This document shows positions 44,881 to 55,022 of a stretch of 64,000 nt of DNA, piece by piece. The notes under the pieces were generated by a model. That model was not told the origin of the DNA and made no database searches. It saw nothing but the letters and a program-made list of their open reading frames with translations. The number at the start of each line of letters is the position of its first letter. Within the stretch, counting starts at the first letter, position 1. The stretch lies in NCBI GenBank assembly GCA_039090855.1, contig CM077034.1:9564984-9628983 (forward strand), in the 5' to 3' direction. The position numbers and the translations under genes were made by a program. This stretch comes from Macrothele yani. Lineage: Eukaryota; Arthropoda; Arachnida; Araneae; Macrothelidae.

Positions 44881-45667
44881 CGTGGAACTTTGAATATGGC
44901 TGTGAGAAACTCCGAGAAAAGTTTGAAATGGCGTTGAGAAATGTCTCGTGAATTCTTCAAAACCAGCAAAACTTATCGATTATCTGATTGAGTAGTGAAC
45001 AATTTGTTACTAAAGTTTGTGAAGCGCGTTAAAATATAAATTTACGATTATTTCAGCCTTTCATTAAGCTGAATAGTCGAGGGTTACACAGTAAATGGTC
45101 GATGAGAAACTTCATTATCTTTGCCCGGAGGGAACAAAAATCATCGAAGCCATTTCTGTCAACAGGTTTGGGTAATTTGTTGACATTACATAAATATTTA
45201 TCTCCGCGTATGCGATTCTGACGTAACGTCACTTTTGGGTTCGCGGATGTGATATGTTTCTCAAAACTGTCCGTTATGAAAGCAAGTGGTTCTTGAACTC
45301 AAAGGAAAAAAACGGAAAAAATAAAAAAAAATGGGGGAGCGATTGAGGTTGTTTCACGTAGCCAGATATAATGATAAAATTTGCGTGGGTTGAAAAATGA
45401 AACGGGAACGGTAATTCAAAAAACAAAATAGAAAAACCAAGGATGACAGTCGAAAGTACGAGAGTTGTACTGAAAGTAATGCAAAAGAGGGCATAACTTT
45501 GTTATTCCCTCAGAGAGATTCAAATTGCACATATTGGTAGAGTAACTCTTTCCCCATACAAAGGTACTACTCAAAATAGCCTCCATCACTTCCCAAATAG
45601 CACAAAACGTTTCAGATATGTATCAATAATGTTACAATCTCTCATTTTCGTTACACTTTCAGAGATA
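44881..45667. other. Intronic sequence, no gene; possible mariner end
   Basis: Mostly unrecognised. Around 45450-45660, GTTGTACTGAAAGTAATGCA and nearby AAATTGCACATATTGG resemble the terminal/untranslated part of mariner-like elements, but no transposase follows. Confidence 0.35.
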
Positions 45668-46825
45668 CACTATCTACCAACAAGTAATTGCACCCCCTGC
45701 AATCGACGATATCTGCGGTCCTGATACACGTCACGGCGGCCGCCGTTAAATATCGTGTGGGAAACAACAACGCAACCAGTCGCATGCAAGATGCCACGCA
45801 GTTCGGAGCTCTCTGATTTCGAGAAAGGTGTAATCGTCGGGTATCACAGAAATGGCCGATGACATATCCAGCGAGTTGAAGTACCCAAAATCGACAGTGG
45901 CCTACGTGATTGGCAAGTAGAAGATGAGAGGCGACTGTCGGAATGTGCCCCGACCCGGCAGATCCACAAAACGGAGAGTTAGAGAGCGAAGGGTGCTGGC
46001 CAGAGGAATTCGGAAGAACAGCACCAAATCGATGGGCCACATCCGCGAGGAGTTTCAACAGGCATCCGGGAGTATTCTTTTGATTAATACCATCCGTAAG
46101 GAAGCCCATCTGCTCGGTTATCATGGACCCACAAGCCTTTGATCACCAAGTCCAATAGCGCTGCTCGGCTAACGTGCACCGTTGAACAGTGGAAACAGGT
46201 TCTCTGGAGCGACGAATCAAGGTTCACCCTCTACCGTTCGGATGGCAGGGTCTGGGTTTGGCGTCTGCCTGGAGAACGCCTCCTGCCGGAATGTATTGTG
46301 CCAACTGTGAAGTTCGGCGGCGGTGGAATTATGCTATGGGGGTGTTTCTCCTGGTATGGCACGAGACCCTTGGTCGCAATTCCTGGTAGACTCAACGCCG
46401 AGACCTACTGCACCATTTTGGATGACCATGCGCTTCCTACGTTGTGGCAGTTTTACGGGGTGGACCCACGTTACTTTCAGGATGACAATGCCACCTGTCA
46501 TGTTGCGAGGTCCACCATGGCTTGGTATGGTGACAATGGGGTTAATCGAATGGACAGAGCCCGGACCTTAACCCTATCGAGCACCTCTGGGACGAGTTGG
46601 AGCGTCGACTTAAGGGGTGCCCCCACCGTCCGAAATCGGTGAAGGAACTGACCTGTCTTCTCCAAGCCGAGTGGAAGAAAATACCGCTAGGCGTCGCACA
46701 ACGCCTGGTTGAGAGTATGCGCAGCTGTAATCGCCGCTCGTGGAGGCTCCACCAACTATTGAAGGTGAATAAACTTCGTTTTCCTTTGCTATCACAGGTG
46801 TCCAATTACTTGTTGGTAGATAGTG
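45668..46825 (+). mobile_element. Tc1-X copy 1
   Basis: Left end CACTATCTACCAACAAGTAA after TA (45666-45667); right end is its inverse, ending at 46825. About 1.16 kb. The right flank is AG in place of TA. Confidence 0.9.
45791..46790 (+). pseudogene. Tc1-X transposase copy 1
   Basis: Tc1-family DDE transposase relic starting MPRSSELSDFEKGVIVGYHR and reaching a TGA after 24 codons. Later pieces: HTH segment, [20 protein letters not shown] (first Asp), [17 protein letters not shown] (second Asp), and in another frame the end with [17 protein letters not shown]. Frame breaks after GYHRNGR, after the segment ending in HGPTSL, and just before the catalytic Glu are the same as in copies 2 and 3. 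This copy also lacks the [14 protein letters not shown] bases present in copies 2 and 3. Confidence 0.88.
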
Positions 46826-46929
46826 AGATTATAGCTATTAACTAAAAGGTTTATTCTTCATCACTTGTACATACTTACAACGTGATGACTTCTATTTAAT
46901 TAAACAATTAGCACTAATCAGTGCAAAAG

Positions 46930-47293
46930 TGCTAGAGTTGAAGGAATCAAATGAACATTTTGAGAGTAAAATCGTCGATCATAGAATTGCACTGGATGAT
47001 TACGCGCATCTTCAGGTTAACAAACTCAAAACTCCTTCTGTTGCTGGTCAGTATGTTCTTGTACCTAGAGAAACTCCCTCGAGATCACAAGAGGTTACAG
47101 GGGCAAATTTGAATAACGCCAACTCATCTAGAGAAAATTCTGGCTTGAAGTCATCAAATTTTGCTTCACTTCCACAAAGAATGTCACTTATTTTGTGAAG
47201 TATTGAATAGCCCGTATTAGATTGCAACACTCTTTGCAGTTTGCCCCTAATTTTTTCAGCTACTTTCACCTTTGCTTGCTTTAAATCACCCAC
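46930..47293 (-). pseudogene. hAT transposase C-terminal dimerisation domain relic
   Basis: On the minus strand, 47293 to about 47060 reads KLQRVLQSNTGYSILHKISD and ELALFKFAPVTSCDLE; after a one-base shift it goes on RYKNILTSNRRSFEFVNLKM and RVIIQCNSM. This is the conserved C-terminal dimerisation region of hAT-superfamily transposases (the SCDVERSFS-type motif is present in degenerate form). The rest of the element is not seen; it lies between two Tc1-X copies. Confidence 0.65.
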
Positions 47294-47380
47294 AATTTTA
47301 TATATAATTTATAACTACAAACTTGTGGTGTTGAATAAAGTAAAAATATCAACGTTTACCACCATCAAAGATTTATTATA

Positions 47381-48530
47381 CACTATCTACCAACAAGTAA
47401 TTGGACACCTGTGATAGCAAAGGAAAACGAAGTTTATTCACCTTCAATAGTTGGTGGAACCTCCACGAGCTGCGATTGCAGCTGCGACCCTCCGGGGCAT
47501 ACTCTCAACCAGGCGTTGTACGACGGCTAGTGGTATTTTCTTCCACTCGGCTTGGAGAAGACAGGTCAGTTCCTTCACCGATTTCGAACGGTGGGGGCAC
47601 CTCTTAAGTCGACGCTCCAACTCGTCCCAGAGGTGCTCGATAGGGTTAAGGTCCGTGGCCAGTCCATTCGATTAACCCCATTGTCACCATACCAAGCCAT
47701 GGTGGACCTCGCAACATGACAGGTGGCATTGTCATCCTGAAAGTAACATGGGTCCACCCAGTAAAACTGCCACAACGTAGGAAGCGCATGGTCATCCAAA
47801 ATGGTGCAGTAGGTCTCGGCGTTGAGTCTACCAGGAATTGCGACCAAGGGTCCCGTGCCATACCAGGAGAAACACCCCCATAGCATAATTCCAACGCCGC
47901 CGAACTTCACAGTTGGCACAATACATTCCGGCAGGAGGCGTTCTCCAGGCAGACGCCAAACTCAGACCCTGCCATCCGAACGGTAGAGGGTGAACCTTGA
48001 TTCGTCGCTCCAGAGAACCTGTTTCCACTGTTCAACGGTCCACTGTCGGCGTTCTTTGCACCACGTGAGCCGAGCAGCGCTATTGGACTTGGTGATCAAA
48101 GGCTTGTGGGTCCATGATAACCGAGCAGATGGGCTTCCTTACGGATGGTATTCATCGAAAGAACACTCCCGGATGCCTGTTGAAACTCCTCGCGGATGTG
48201 GCCCATCGATTCTGTGCGGTTCTTCCGAATTTCTCTGGCCAGCACCCGTCGGTATCTAACTCCCAGTTTTGTGGGTCTGTCGGGTCGGGGCACATTCCGA
48301 CAGTCACTTCTCATCTTCCATTTGCCAATCACGTAGGCCACTGTCGATTTTGGGAACTTCAACTCGTTGGATATGTCATCGGCCATTTGTGTGATACCCG
48401 ACGATTACACCTTTCTCGAAATCAGAGAGCTCCGAACTGCGTGGCATCTTGCATGCGACTGGTTGCGTTGTTGTTTCCCGCACGATATTTAACGGCGGCG
48501 GCCGTGACGTGCATCAGGACCGCAGATATA
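47381..48530 (-). mobile_element. Tc1-X copy 2, truncated at its 5' end
   Basis: Terminal repeat CACTATCTACCAACAAGTAA at 47381 after TA; the other terminal repeat is missing, the match to copy 3 ending near GCAGATAT (48530). Opposite orientation to copy 1, 555 bases away. Confidence 0.9.
47440..48447 (-). pseudogene. Tc1-X transposase copy 2
   Basis: Starts at 48447 with MPRSSEL-type sequence and the same early TGA as copy 1. Longest pieces: MADDISNELKFPKSTVAYVI (HTH), then WSDESRF and the [17 protein letters not shown] block ending in WPRTLTLSS, a frame change before the Glu. C-terminal coding sequence is otherwise present. Confidence 0.88.
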
Positions 48531-49476
48531 AACCAAAAATAAAAGAAAATTAAGCTCTGGTTTACAAGTACTCGTGAAGACAGCATCGCGCTAGGCTCGT
48601 TTCAGTGGTTGGCAAAATGCCAATAATAATAATAATCCAAACGAGGCTAAGTAAAACAATATTCAGGAAAAATTTTCCCACGGGAAATTCAGACCGTTCG
48701 AAATGCTTCGGTTACGAGTTGTGGAGTCCTTATGACGTCATTTCGCATTCGCATTGCCAAAGATTGGCTAAAATATGTCCAAATATGCCGTTTGTTACGA
48801 AATTAGTCAAAAATATGACCTAACATTTTCAAAAGATCAAAATATGTCTTTCTAGGATAAAATATTACATGTCATAGAAGTCCACGCCGTACTGATGAAA
48901 AAAAAATACTATCTCACAAGTGGAACATCAGATCGATCTTGAGACCGTCTACAAGTTTTGGAAAAGTCACATAAGTCGAAGACATTAGCCGACAACTTCC
49001 TCATAAGTGGTAAACAATATTTAAATTCCAAGTCTTCGGTTCGGTGGGGAAATTGAGAGGCAATTTATTCCGTGAAGATCAGAACGATTTTGCAATTCTT
49101 CTATATTTGAACTAATTATTTTGCATTTAGTTGTTATTTTGTTTCTTATTCTCTACGGTATTTCGATATGCGAATAAACGATGTATTTATGCGTCAATGT
49201 ACTTTTCCTAATTTCCAGTGTTTTCATTCCAGTAGTAAGTTTGAGCTTCTAACTTTTTATAAAATAAAAATTTTAATTAATGAAAAGTTTTTAATTTTTT
49301 TTTATTTAAAATCAACTGAAGAAAGAACAGTGATAAAAATGGGGGGGGGGGGGGCACTAGAAGAAATAAGGGTTCCAATCCAAGATCCAATTTCTACTAC
49401 ATTAGTAAGAGAAACTGAGAAAATAAAAATTTTTGCCCAAGTGGTTTCCATGGCCGCTTAAGAAGAAATATTGGTA
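48531..49476. other. Intronic sequence, nothing recognised
   Basis: AT-rich. AAAATATG(T/A)C-type motifs recur several times at 48770-48850. A run of about 14 G lies at 49341-49354. No gene recognised. Confidence 0.5.
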
Positions 49477-49478
49477 TA

Positions 49479-50701
49479 CATTGAAGAGCAATTAAATTAG
49501 AGACAGCTGGAGTTATGCAAATGTGGCGCTGTGGGCGGCCCTGTAACCGGAAACGACATGACGTATGCAGCGATCCGACAATATAAGGAGTGATGCGACC
49601 GGAATCAGTAAGAGTCGGACGCAGTATGGGTAAGACGAAGGATCTAGGCGCATTTGTTCTTGGGCAAATTGTCGGGGCCCGACGAATGGGTCACTCCATC
49701 TCGGAAGTCGTGCAGGCACTGGGATTTTCACGAGCCACTGTTTCACGGGTGCACCGTGAGTACATCGAATCCGGTAAAACCATCCCTGCAAGGGCCAACT
49801 GCCGTGGATAAGAGCGTGTGGATGAGCGGGGTCATCGTCCGCTAGCTCGCATTGTAACAGCGGGTAGACGGGCCACAGTGCAAGAAATCACTCGGCAATT
49901 TAACGCTGGTGCACCAAAAACGTGTAAGCATCCACAACATCCAGAACCATCTCCTCGCTATGGGGTACAGAAGCCATCGTCCCACGAGGGTACCGCTGCT
50001 GACCGCACATCACAGGGTGCAAAGATTATCGTGGGAGCGGGAAACATCGCCACTGGACCCTAGACATGTGGGAAAATGTTGCCTGGACTGATGAGTCGAG
50101 ATTCACGTTGGTACATGCGGATGGCAGGGTACGAGTACGGCGCAAACCGCATGAAGCGATGGATCCTTCTTACCAGCAGGGTACTCTTCAAGCTTCTTGC
50201 CAGCAGGTTACTCTTCAAGCTGGTGGGGGTGGCATTCTCGTCTGGGGACTGTTTACGTGGACTGAAATGGGACCCCTGGTACGTGTGACATCGTCCCTCA
50301 CAGGTCAGCGTTATAGGGATATCCTGGACGACCATTTGCTCCCGTTTGTGCGTCTTCAACATCCCACTGGGGACCTCATCCTGCAACAAGACAATGCAGC
50401 TCCCGAATTGTATCCGAATGGTTGGATGAACACTCCACCGACGTGACCTCTCTTCCTTGGCCAGCTAGGTCACCTGACCTCAACCGGGCACATCTGTGAT
50501 GCCATCGAGAGAGATGACTCCCCCTCCATGAAATCTTCGTGAACTGTGGGAGCTTGTTCAGGGGTCGTGGATCCGTATGGCTTCCCAAGGCTTCCGGTGT
50601 CTTGTCGAGTTCATGCCGAGACGAATCGCCTCCGTCATCAGGGCGAAAGGAGCTGCTATACGTTACTAGACAGGTATCTCTAATTTAATTGCTCTTCAGT
50701 G
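49479..50701 (+). mobile_element. Tc1-Y element
   Basis: Terminal repeats CATTGAAGAGCAATTAAATT (left) and CACTGAAGAGCAATTAAATT (right, inverted) with TA at 49477-49478 and 50702-50703. 1.22 kb. Confidence 0.92.
49626..50640 (+). pseudogene. Tc1-Y transposase
   Basis: Tc1 DDE transposase relic: MGKTKDLGAFVLGQIVGARR, HTH ALGFSRATVSRVHREYIESG, stop TAA at 49809-49811, then ERVDERGHRPLARIVTAGRR, frame change near 49915, HRPTRVPLLTAHHRVQRLSW, WTDESRFTLVHADGRVRVRR (first Asp) and LQQDNAAPELY (second Asp). The Glu block is lost (SPDLNRAHL in place of SPDLNxIEH-type). A 27-base in-frame duplication (QQGTLQA/QQVTLQA) lies at 50170-50222. Confidence 0.85.
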
Positions 50702-50782
50702 TAGTACCACCAACTGTTTTATTTCGAAAGATGTGTTTACTCCTACTGAAAATTCGATGACGTCTTCCTTGGTTTCTTTCAG

Positions 50783-51195
50783 GTCGGTGTCACCGACAGT
50801 CAAAGCAGTCATTCTCTTGGGGCGTCAATTTGCCGTTCTATATTTTTGGGAGGATCAGAAAATCAACATTACAGAGGTCGTTTGGATGAATTTCGGCTTT
50901 GGAATTCCGCCCTAAGTCAAGACGAAATTCGAGCAGCCATGTCACACCACAGACTCGACAGAAGGCCTCTTGCTGAAGACAACTTTGACACCTTGGATCT
51001 ATGGGAATGGGTGGAACGCAATCATGTAAGCGACCACAGCTACAAAGCACCGGTTCTGGTTCCTTCTGATCTTGAAGCTTCTCCCTTAGCATCTCAGCCG
51101 AAGCCTAATCCTTGCGGCTTGACCATATGCGATTCTCCTGATATTACTCGCAGCTACAAAGAGCAGTGGATGCTTAGAAAGCACAAGGTACTCAG
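50783..51195 (+). CDS. PAPPA-like: Pappalysin-like metalloprotease, LamG end and linker exon
   Basis: Second pappalysin exon in the window. Acceptor CTTTCAG ends at 50782, donor GTGATG begins at 51196. Encodes 137 residues plus two bases of an Arg codon. It starts VGVTDSQSSHSLGA, completing the LamG domain with CRSIFLGGSENQHYRGRLDE and FRLWNSALSQDEIRAAM, then a linker with CGLTICDSPDITRSYKEQWM and KHKVLR, matching the region between LamG and protease domain in PAPP-A. The split Arg is completed by the G at 56493. The donor has the less common GTGATG in place of GTAAGT. Confidence 0.9.
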
Positions 51196-51235
51196 GTGAT
51201 GTATTTGTGCTATATCTATTTAATGTCTTGATATC

Positions 51236-52060
51236 GAGATGAGTAAAACTCTTGATATCGATATGTGTTGTTATCGATTATCCATTGATATCGATATGTG
51301 TTGATATCAATACACTGTACTGATGTCGATTATGTTTGTTGTGTTGATATCGATAACTCTTGATATGGACAAACTCATCATGCCGACGTGTGTTGATACG
51401 GATAACCTCATGATATCGATACAATGTATTGATGTCGATTATGTGTGTTGCGTTAATATCGATAAACTCATGATATCGATAAAATGTATTGATGTCGATA
51501 ATGTGTGTTGTGTTCATATCGATAAACTCTTGATATCGTAGTATTGATACGGATAAACTCAATGATATCGATATGTATTGATATGGATAAACTCATGATA
51601 TCGATATGTGTTGATACGGATAAACTCATTAAATCGATACCATGTGTTGATGTCGATTATGTGTGTTGTGTTGATATGGATAAACTCAATGATATCGATA
51701 TGTGTTGATATGCATAAACTCATGATATCGATAAAATGTATGGATGTCGATAATGTGTGTTGTGTTGATATCGATAAACTCTTGATATCGTAGTATTGAT
51801 ACGGATAAACTCAATGATATCGATATGTATTGATATGGATAAACTCATGATATCGATATGTGTTGATACGGATAAACTCATGATATCGATACAATGTGTT
51901 GATGTCGATTATGTGTGTTGTGTTGATATGGATAAACTCAATGATATCGATATGTGTTCATATGAATAAACTCATGATATCGATATGTGTTGATATGGAT
52001 AAACTCATGATATCGATAAAATGTATTGATGTCGATTATATTTGTTGATATCTCCAACAC
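51236..52060. repeat. TATCGATA-rich tandem array next to an exon
   Basis: Irregular units made of GATATCGATA, GTGTTGATA, TGGATAAACTCAT and TTGATGTCGATTATGTGTG. About eighteen exact TATCGATA octamers, a palindrome identical to the Drosophila DRE core bound by DREF. It starts about 40 bases after the exon donor. Confidence 0.9.
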
Positions 52061-52239
52061 TCATCTCTCACTGGATGCTTAAGCAGTAGTAGAAAGTGCT
52101 ATGTTTACGCACTTGTGCTATATCGATTTAAGTCATCTCTTCATATCGATACGTATAAAACTCTACACCTGGCTGAATGCTTGGGAAGCACAACGCATTA
52201 AGGTGATGCACGAGCCATACAGAAGATACCCTAAGTGCC
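52061..52239 (+). repeat. Partial duplicates of the exon 3' end
   Basis: 52175-52208 aligns with 51168-51201 (exon end plus donor) at 27 of 34 positions, including GAAGCACAA and AGGTGATG. 52072-52133 aligns with 51169-51224 with gaps (TGGATGCTTA, TTGTGCTATATC-ATTTAA). Both lie on the far side of the TATCGATA array. Confidence 0.65.
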
Positions 52240-53175
52240 GTTCGCGCATCGCTCCCGCGCAAGTATTCGCTTCAGAACTGCGCATGCGCGGTTGTTTTAC
52301 CTCAGGCACTAGCCACGCTCTGACGCCATTTTGTGAGGTTGTGCCTACGTTAAAGATTTGTGACGTGCGTTAGCAACGTTTAAGTATATAGATCGGCCCG
52401 CCGACTGCGAAGTCCGTTTCTGAACGAGAGAAATGTCAGGCAAAGTGAGATTCATCTCCAAATTTGCGAAATTTACTGACAGAACGCAACGAGTGCAGGA
52501 ACAGTGCGGACGTAGGTTCGAATGTTTAATGAAGGACGACGGAGCATTGAGGACGAATTGCGCAGTGGTTGACCTTCTCTGGTCACGGAAGATTTGGTGG
52601 AGAGGGTGAATGAGAACATTAGGGAGAACCGACACTTCACAATTTCTGATTTTTCGGAATATTTCCCTGAAGTTTTTAAAACGTTACTGCAAAATGGGTG
52701 CATGATAGGTGCCAAAGATGTTGACGGAACAGCACAAGACGAAGCGCGTGGGATCCGCTTTTAAATTTTTGGGGGCGATACGCGGAGTAAGGCGATGACT
52801 TTTTAAGCCGTATAGTAACCGGAGAGGAGACTTGGGTCTCTCACATTTCACCTAAACCGAAACAGCCGTCCCTGCAATGGAAAAGCACGGACTCACCTAC
52901 TGCTAGATAATTCAAAGAGACGATGTAAACGAGAAAGGTCACGTGCACTGAACTTTGGAACAGGAAAGGAATTTTGTTGGGGGAATTACAGTCTAAATAC
53001 ACGACAGTAAACACTGCTGTTTACTGCGAGGCATTGAGCAAGGGATTAGTTTTTCTCCATGACAACGTAAGGCCTCATTACACGAATCTGACGCAAAATA
53101 TGGTGGCCAAATTTGGATGTAGCAGCTGCTCTACCCTCCCTATAGCACAGACTTGGCGCTCAGTAACTATTACTA

Positions 53176-54727
53176 CACGGGTGCGCAAAAATTAAGGACG
53201 AAGAGGAGAAATTAGCATAACAGGGGAACGAGCAGGCAGAACTGACCGAAAGACCACTCAGGGTATAGACTAGGGTCCGGTACGGTAGGGCATGCGCATA
53301 TATGTAGCATGGCGTAGGGAGGGGGGTGTCGGAAGGGTGAAAAGCACACGAGTGGTGTACGCTCAGCAATTCGGTGAAAGCGATTGCACGGTGTACATCG
53401 GTTTGAACGACGTCGAGTTGCTGCCACCGTGTGATATGGCCAACAGGCAATCCAGTAGACGACATCTCGAGGACTTTACCCGAGGTCGCGTCATTGGGAA
53501 GTTGGAAGAAGGTCGAAGTGTGACTAGTGTGGCCGAGGAGTTCGGGATCGCTCACAGCATCGTTTCACAAGCTTGGATAGCATTTCAAACGACAGGAACA
53601 GCTGTCCGAGAGTTTAGCAGTGTTCGTCCACGAGCAACCAAGGCAGCGGACGACCGGTATATTGTCCTACAGGCGAGAAGAGACAGACGGCACACAGCGG
53701 GAGAAATCGCAAGGCACATGCAACATGCAACTGGACGTCCGTTATCGCGTTTTACCGTGGCCAGGAAGCTGCACAAAGGTGGTCTATTTGCACGACGACC
53801 AGTACGGTGCGTGCCATTAACGCTTGCTCATCGGAGATGGCGGTTTCTGTGGTGCCAGGAACACAAGAACTGAACACATCACCAATGGGGTCGAGTTCTC
53901 TTTACTAATGAGAGCCGATTTAGTCTGACGAACGATTCCGGACGTATACACATCTGGAGAGAGCAGGAAACACGCAATCACACCTCCAACATCATCGAAA
54001 GGGACCGGTTTGGAAGTGGCGGAGTTATCGTTTGGGGAAGTATCATGCTTGGTAGCCGTACTGACCTCGACATCTTCCAAGGAGGTTCAGTCACTGGTGT
54101 CCGCTATTGTACCGAGGTTCTCCTGCCTCACGTGCGTCTGTTTAGAGGTGCGGTGGGTCCTGCGTTCCTCTTCATGGACGACAACGCTACACCTCATCGT
54201 ACATTGGCTGTCGCAGAGCTGTTGGAGAGTGAAGATATTCAACGCATGGATTGGCCCGCAAGGTCACCGGACCTAAATTCAATCGAACACGTGTGGGACC
54301 TTCTCGGGAGACGGTTGGCAGCACGTCACCACCCGCCAGCAACGATTCCGAAGCTGCGATTGGCGTTACAAGAGGAATGGGCCGCGATGCCTCAACAGCT
54401 CCTTGACAACGTCGTCCTCAGCATGAACAGACGTTGTAAATCCTGCAACGCAGTCAGGGGTGATCATATCCCCTACTAAAGACTGGAATTTTCTTCGCAG
54501 CCGCCTGTCACATGGACGTTTCTGTCTTCTGTCCAGTTGTGCTCGAAGCTACCTTTTCAATAAAGTGCCTTTGTATCGTTTGGATTCCTTGTTTGGACGG
54601 TTTTGCTCACTTGTCCCATATTCTTACATCTTGGGGATCTCATGGTATGATTTGAGTCGATGTGGAGAACTTCTGCACGACGCTACAATCGAAAAACCGT
54701 TTCGTTCTTAATTTTTGCAGGCCAGTG
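53176..54727 (+). mobile_element. Tc1-Z copy 1, inserted in a mariner
   Basis: Left terminal repeat CACGGGTGCGCAAAAATTAA after TA (53174-53175); right end is the inverse of CACTGGCCTGCAAAAATTAA at 54727, followed by CA. Copy 2 ends in the inverse of CACTGGCGTGCAAAAATTAA next to TA at 63247. Confidence 0.9.
53436..54479 (+). pseudogene. Tc1-Z transposase, one nonsense codon
   Basis: A 348-codon frame from MANRQSSRRHLEDFTRGRVI to CNAVRGDHIPY, the length of a normal Tc1 transposase. It has an HTH (SVTSVAEEFGIAHSIVSQAW), the MDDNATPHRT block and SPDLNSIEHVWD with 34 residues between Asp and Glu (DD34E). The frame is interrupted by a single TGA at 53871-53873, where Tc1 proteins usually have Trp (..HKN-stop-THHQW). 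In addition the first catalytic Asp is Asn (LFTNESRF, AAT at 53907-53909), so it would be inactive even if read through. Confidence 0.9.
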
Positions 54728-54918
54728 CAGTTCTTCCACTTGAAAAGATTTTGTCCCGACCAAACGATTGAATGACCATGATGACCTAAATAGGACGGTT
54801 GACTGGTGGCTCAAAATCCAGGCGGCAGACTTCTATGAGCAGGGTGTCCAGAATCTTGTGCCCCATATATGACAAGTGTCGTTAAGGCTGTCTTTGAACG
54901 AGTGTAAGAGAAATTCTA

Positions 54919-55020
54919 TCCTATATCTGCAATGTAAATTCTTTGGCACACATTTTCTCGAAGACTATTGCTTTTTGGTGTTTGACATTTTGAGCACAAA
55001 TAAAAACGACCTATACCTAA
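54919..55020. other. mariner 3' remnant
   Basis: Short AT-rich stretch between the mariner coding end and Tc1-X copy 3; probably the mariner 3' untranslated part. Confidence 0.45.
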
Positions 55021-55022
55021 TA

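Larger units (their letters stand above)
26382..50782 (+). other. 24.4-kb intron of the pappalysin gene
   Basis: From donor GTAAGT to the acceptor CTTTCAG at 50776-50782. It holds two RTE or Tc1-based nests, a mariner, the 63-bp array and several Tc1 copies; no further pappalysin exon was recognised inside it. Confidence 0.8.
52240..54918 (+). mobile_element. mariner relic, split by Tc1-Z
   Basis: Mariner-type coding sequence runs from about 52430 to 53174 and resumes at 54730 to about 54918: the left part ends at STDLALSNYY (expected SPDLAPSDYH) and the right part opens QFFHLKRF (expected LFLHLKKF), then reads QTSMSRVSRILCPIYDKC-type C-terminus. The outer borders are not clear. Confidence 0.75.
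52434..54918 (+). pseudogene. mariner transposase, interrupted
   Basis: DD34D mariner transposase relic in several frames: MSGKVRFISKFAKFTDRTQR, NENIRENRHFTISDFSEYFP, PKMLTEQHKTKRVGSAFKFL, ETWVSHISPKPKQPSLQWKS, FLHDNVRPHYTNLTQNMV (second Asp) and the LALSN site where the third Asp is Asn. Many indels, internal stops and the Tc1-Z insertion (53176-54727) show it has long been inactive. Confidence 0.8.

Noticed and set aside
36981..44969. Very long open frames on both strands (up to 1,935 codons)
   Set aside because: They follow from a stop-free 63-bp unit with a period divisible by three; both strands and several frames are open at once, with no start context or known domain.
46929..47198. 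Plus-strand 89-codon open frame
   Set aside because: It is the shadow of the minus-strand hAT relic, which has recognisable conserved sequence.
49341..49354. G-run as a G-quadruplex or regulatory site
   Set aside because: A single homopolymer of about 14 G with no second tract pattern or gene context; could also be a sequencing effect.
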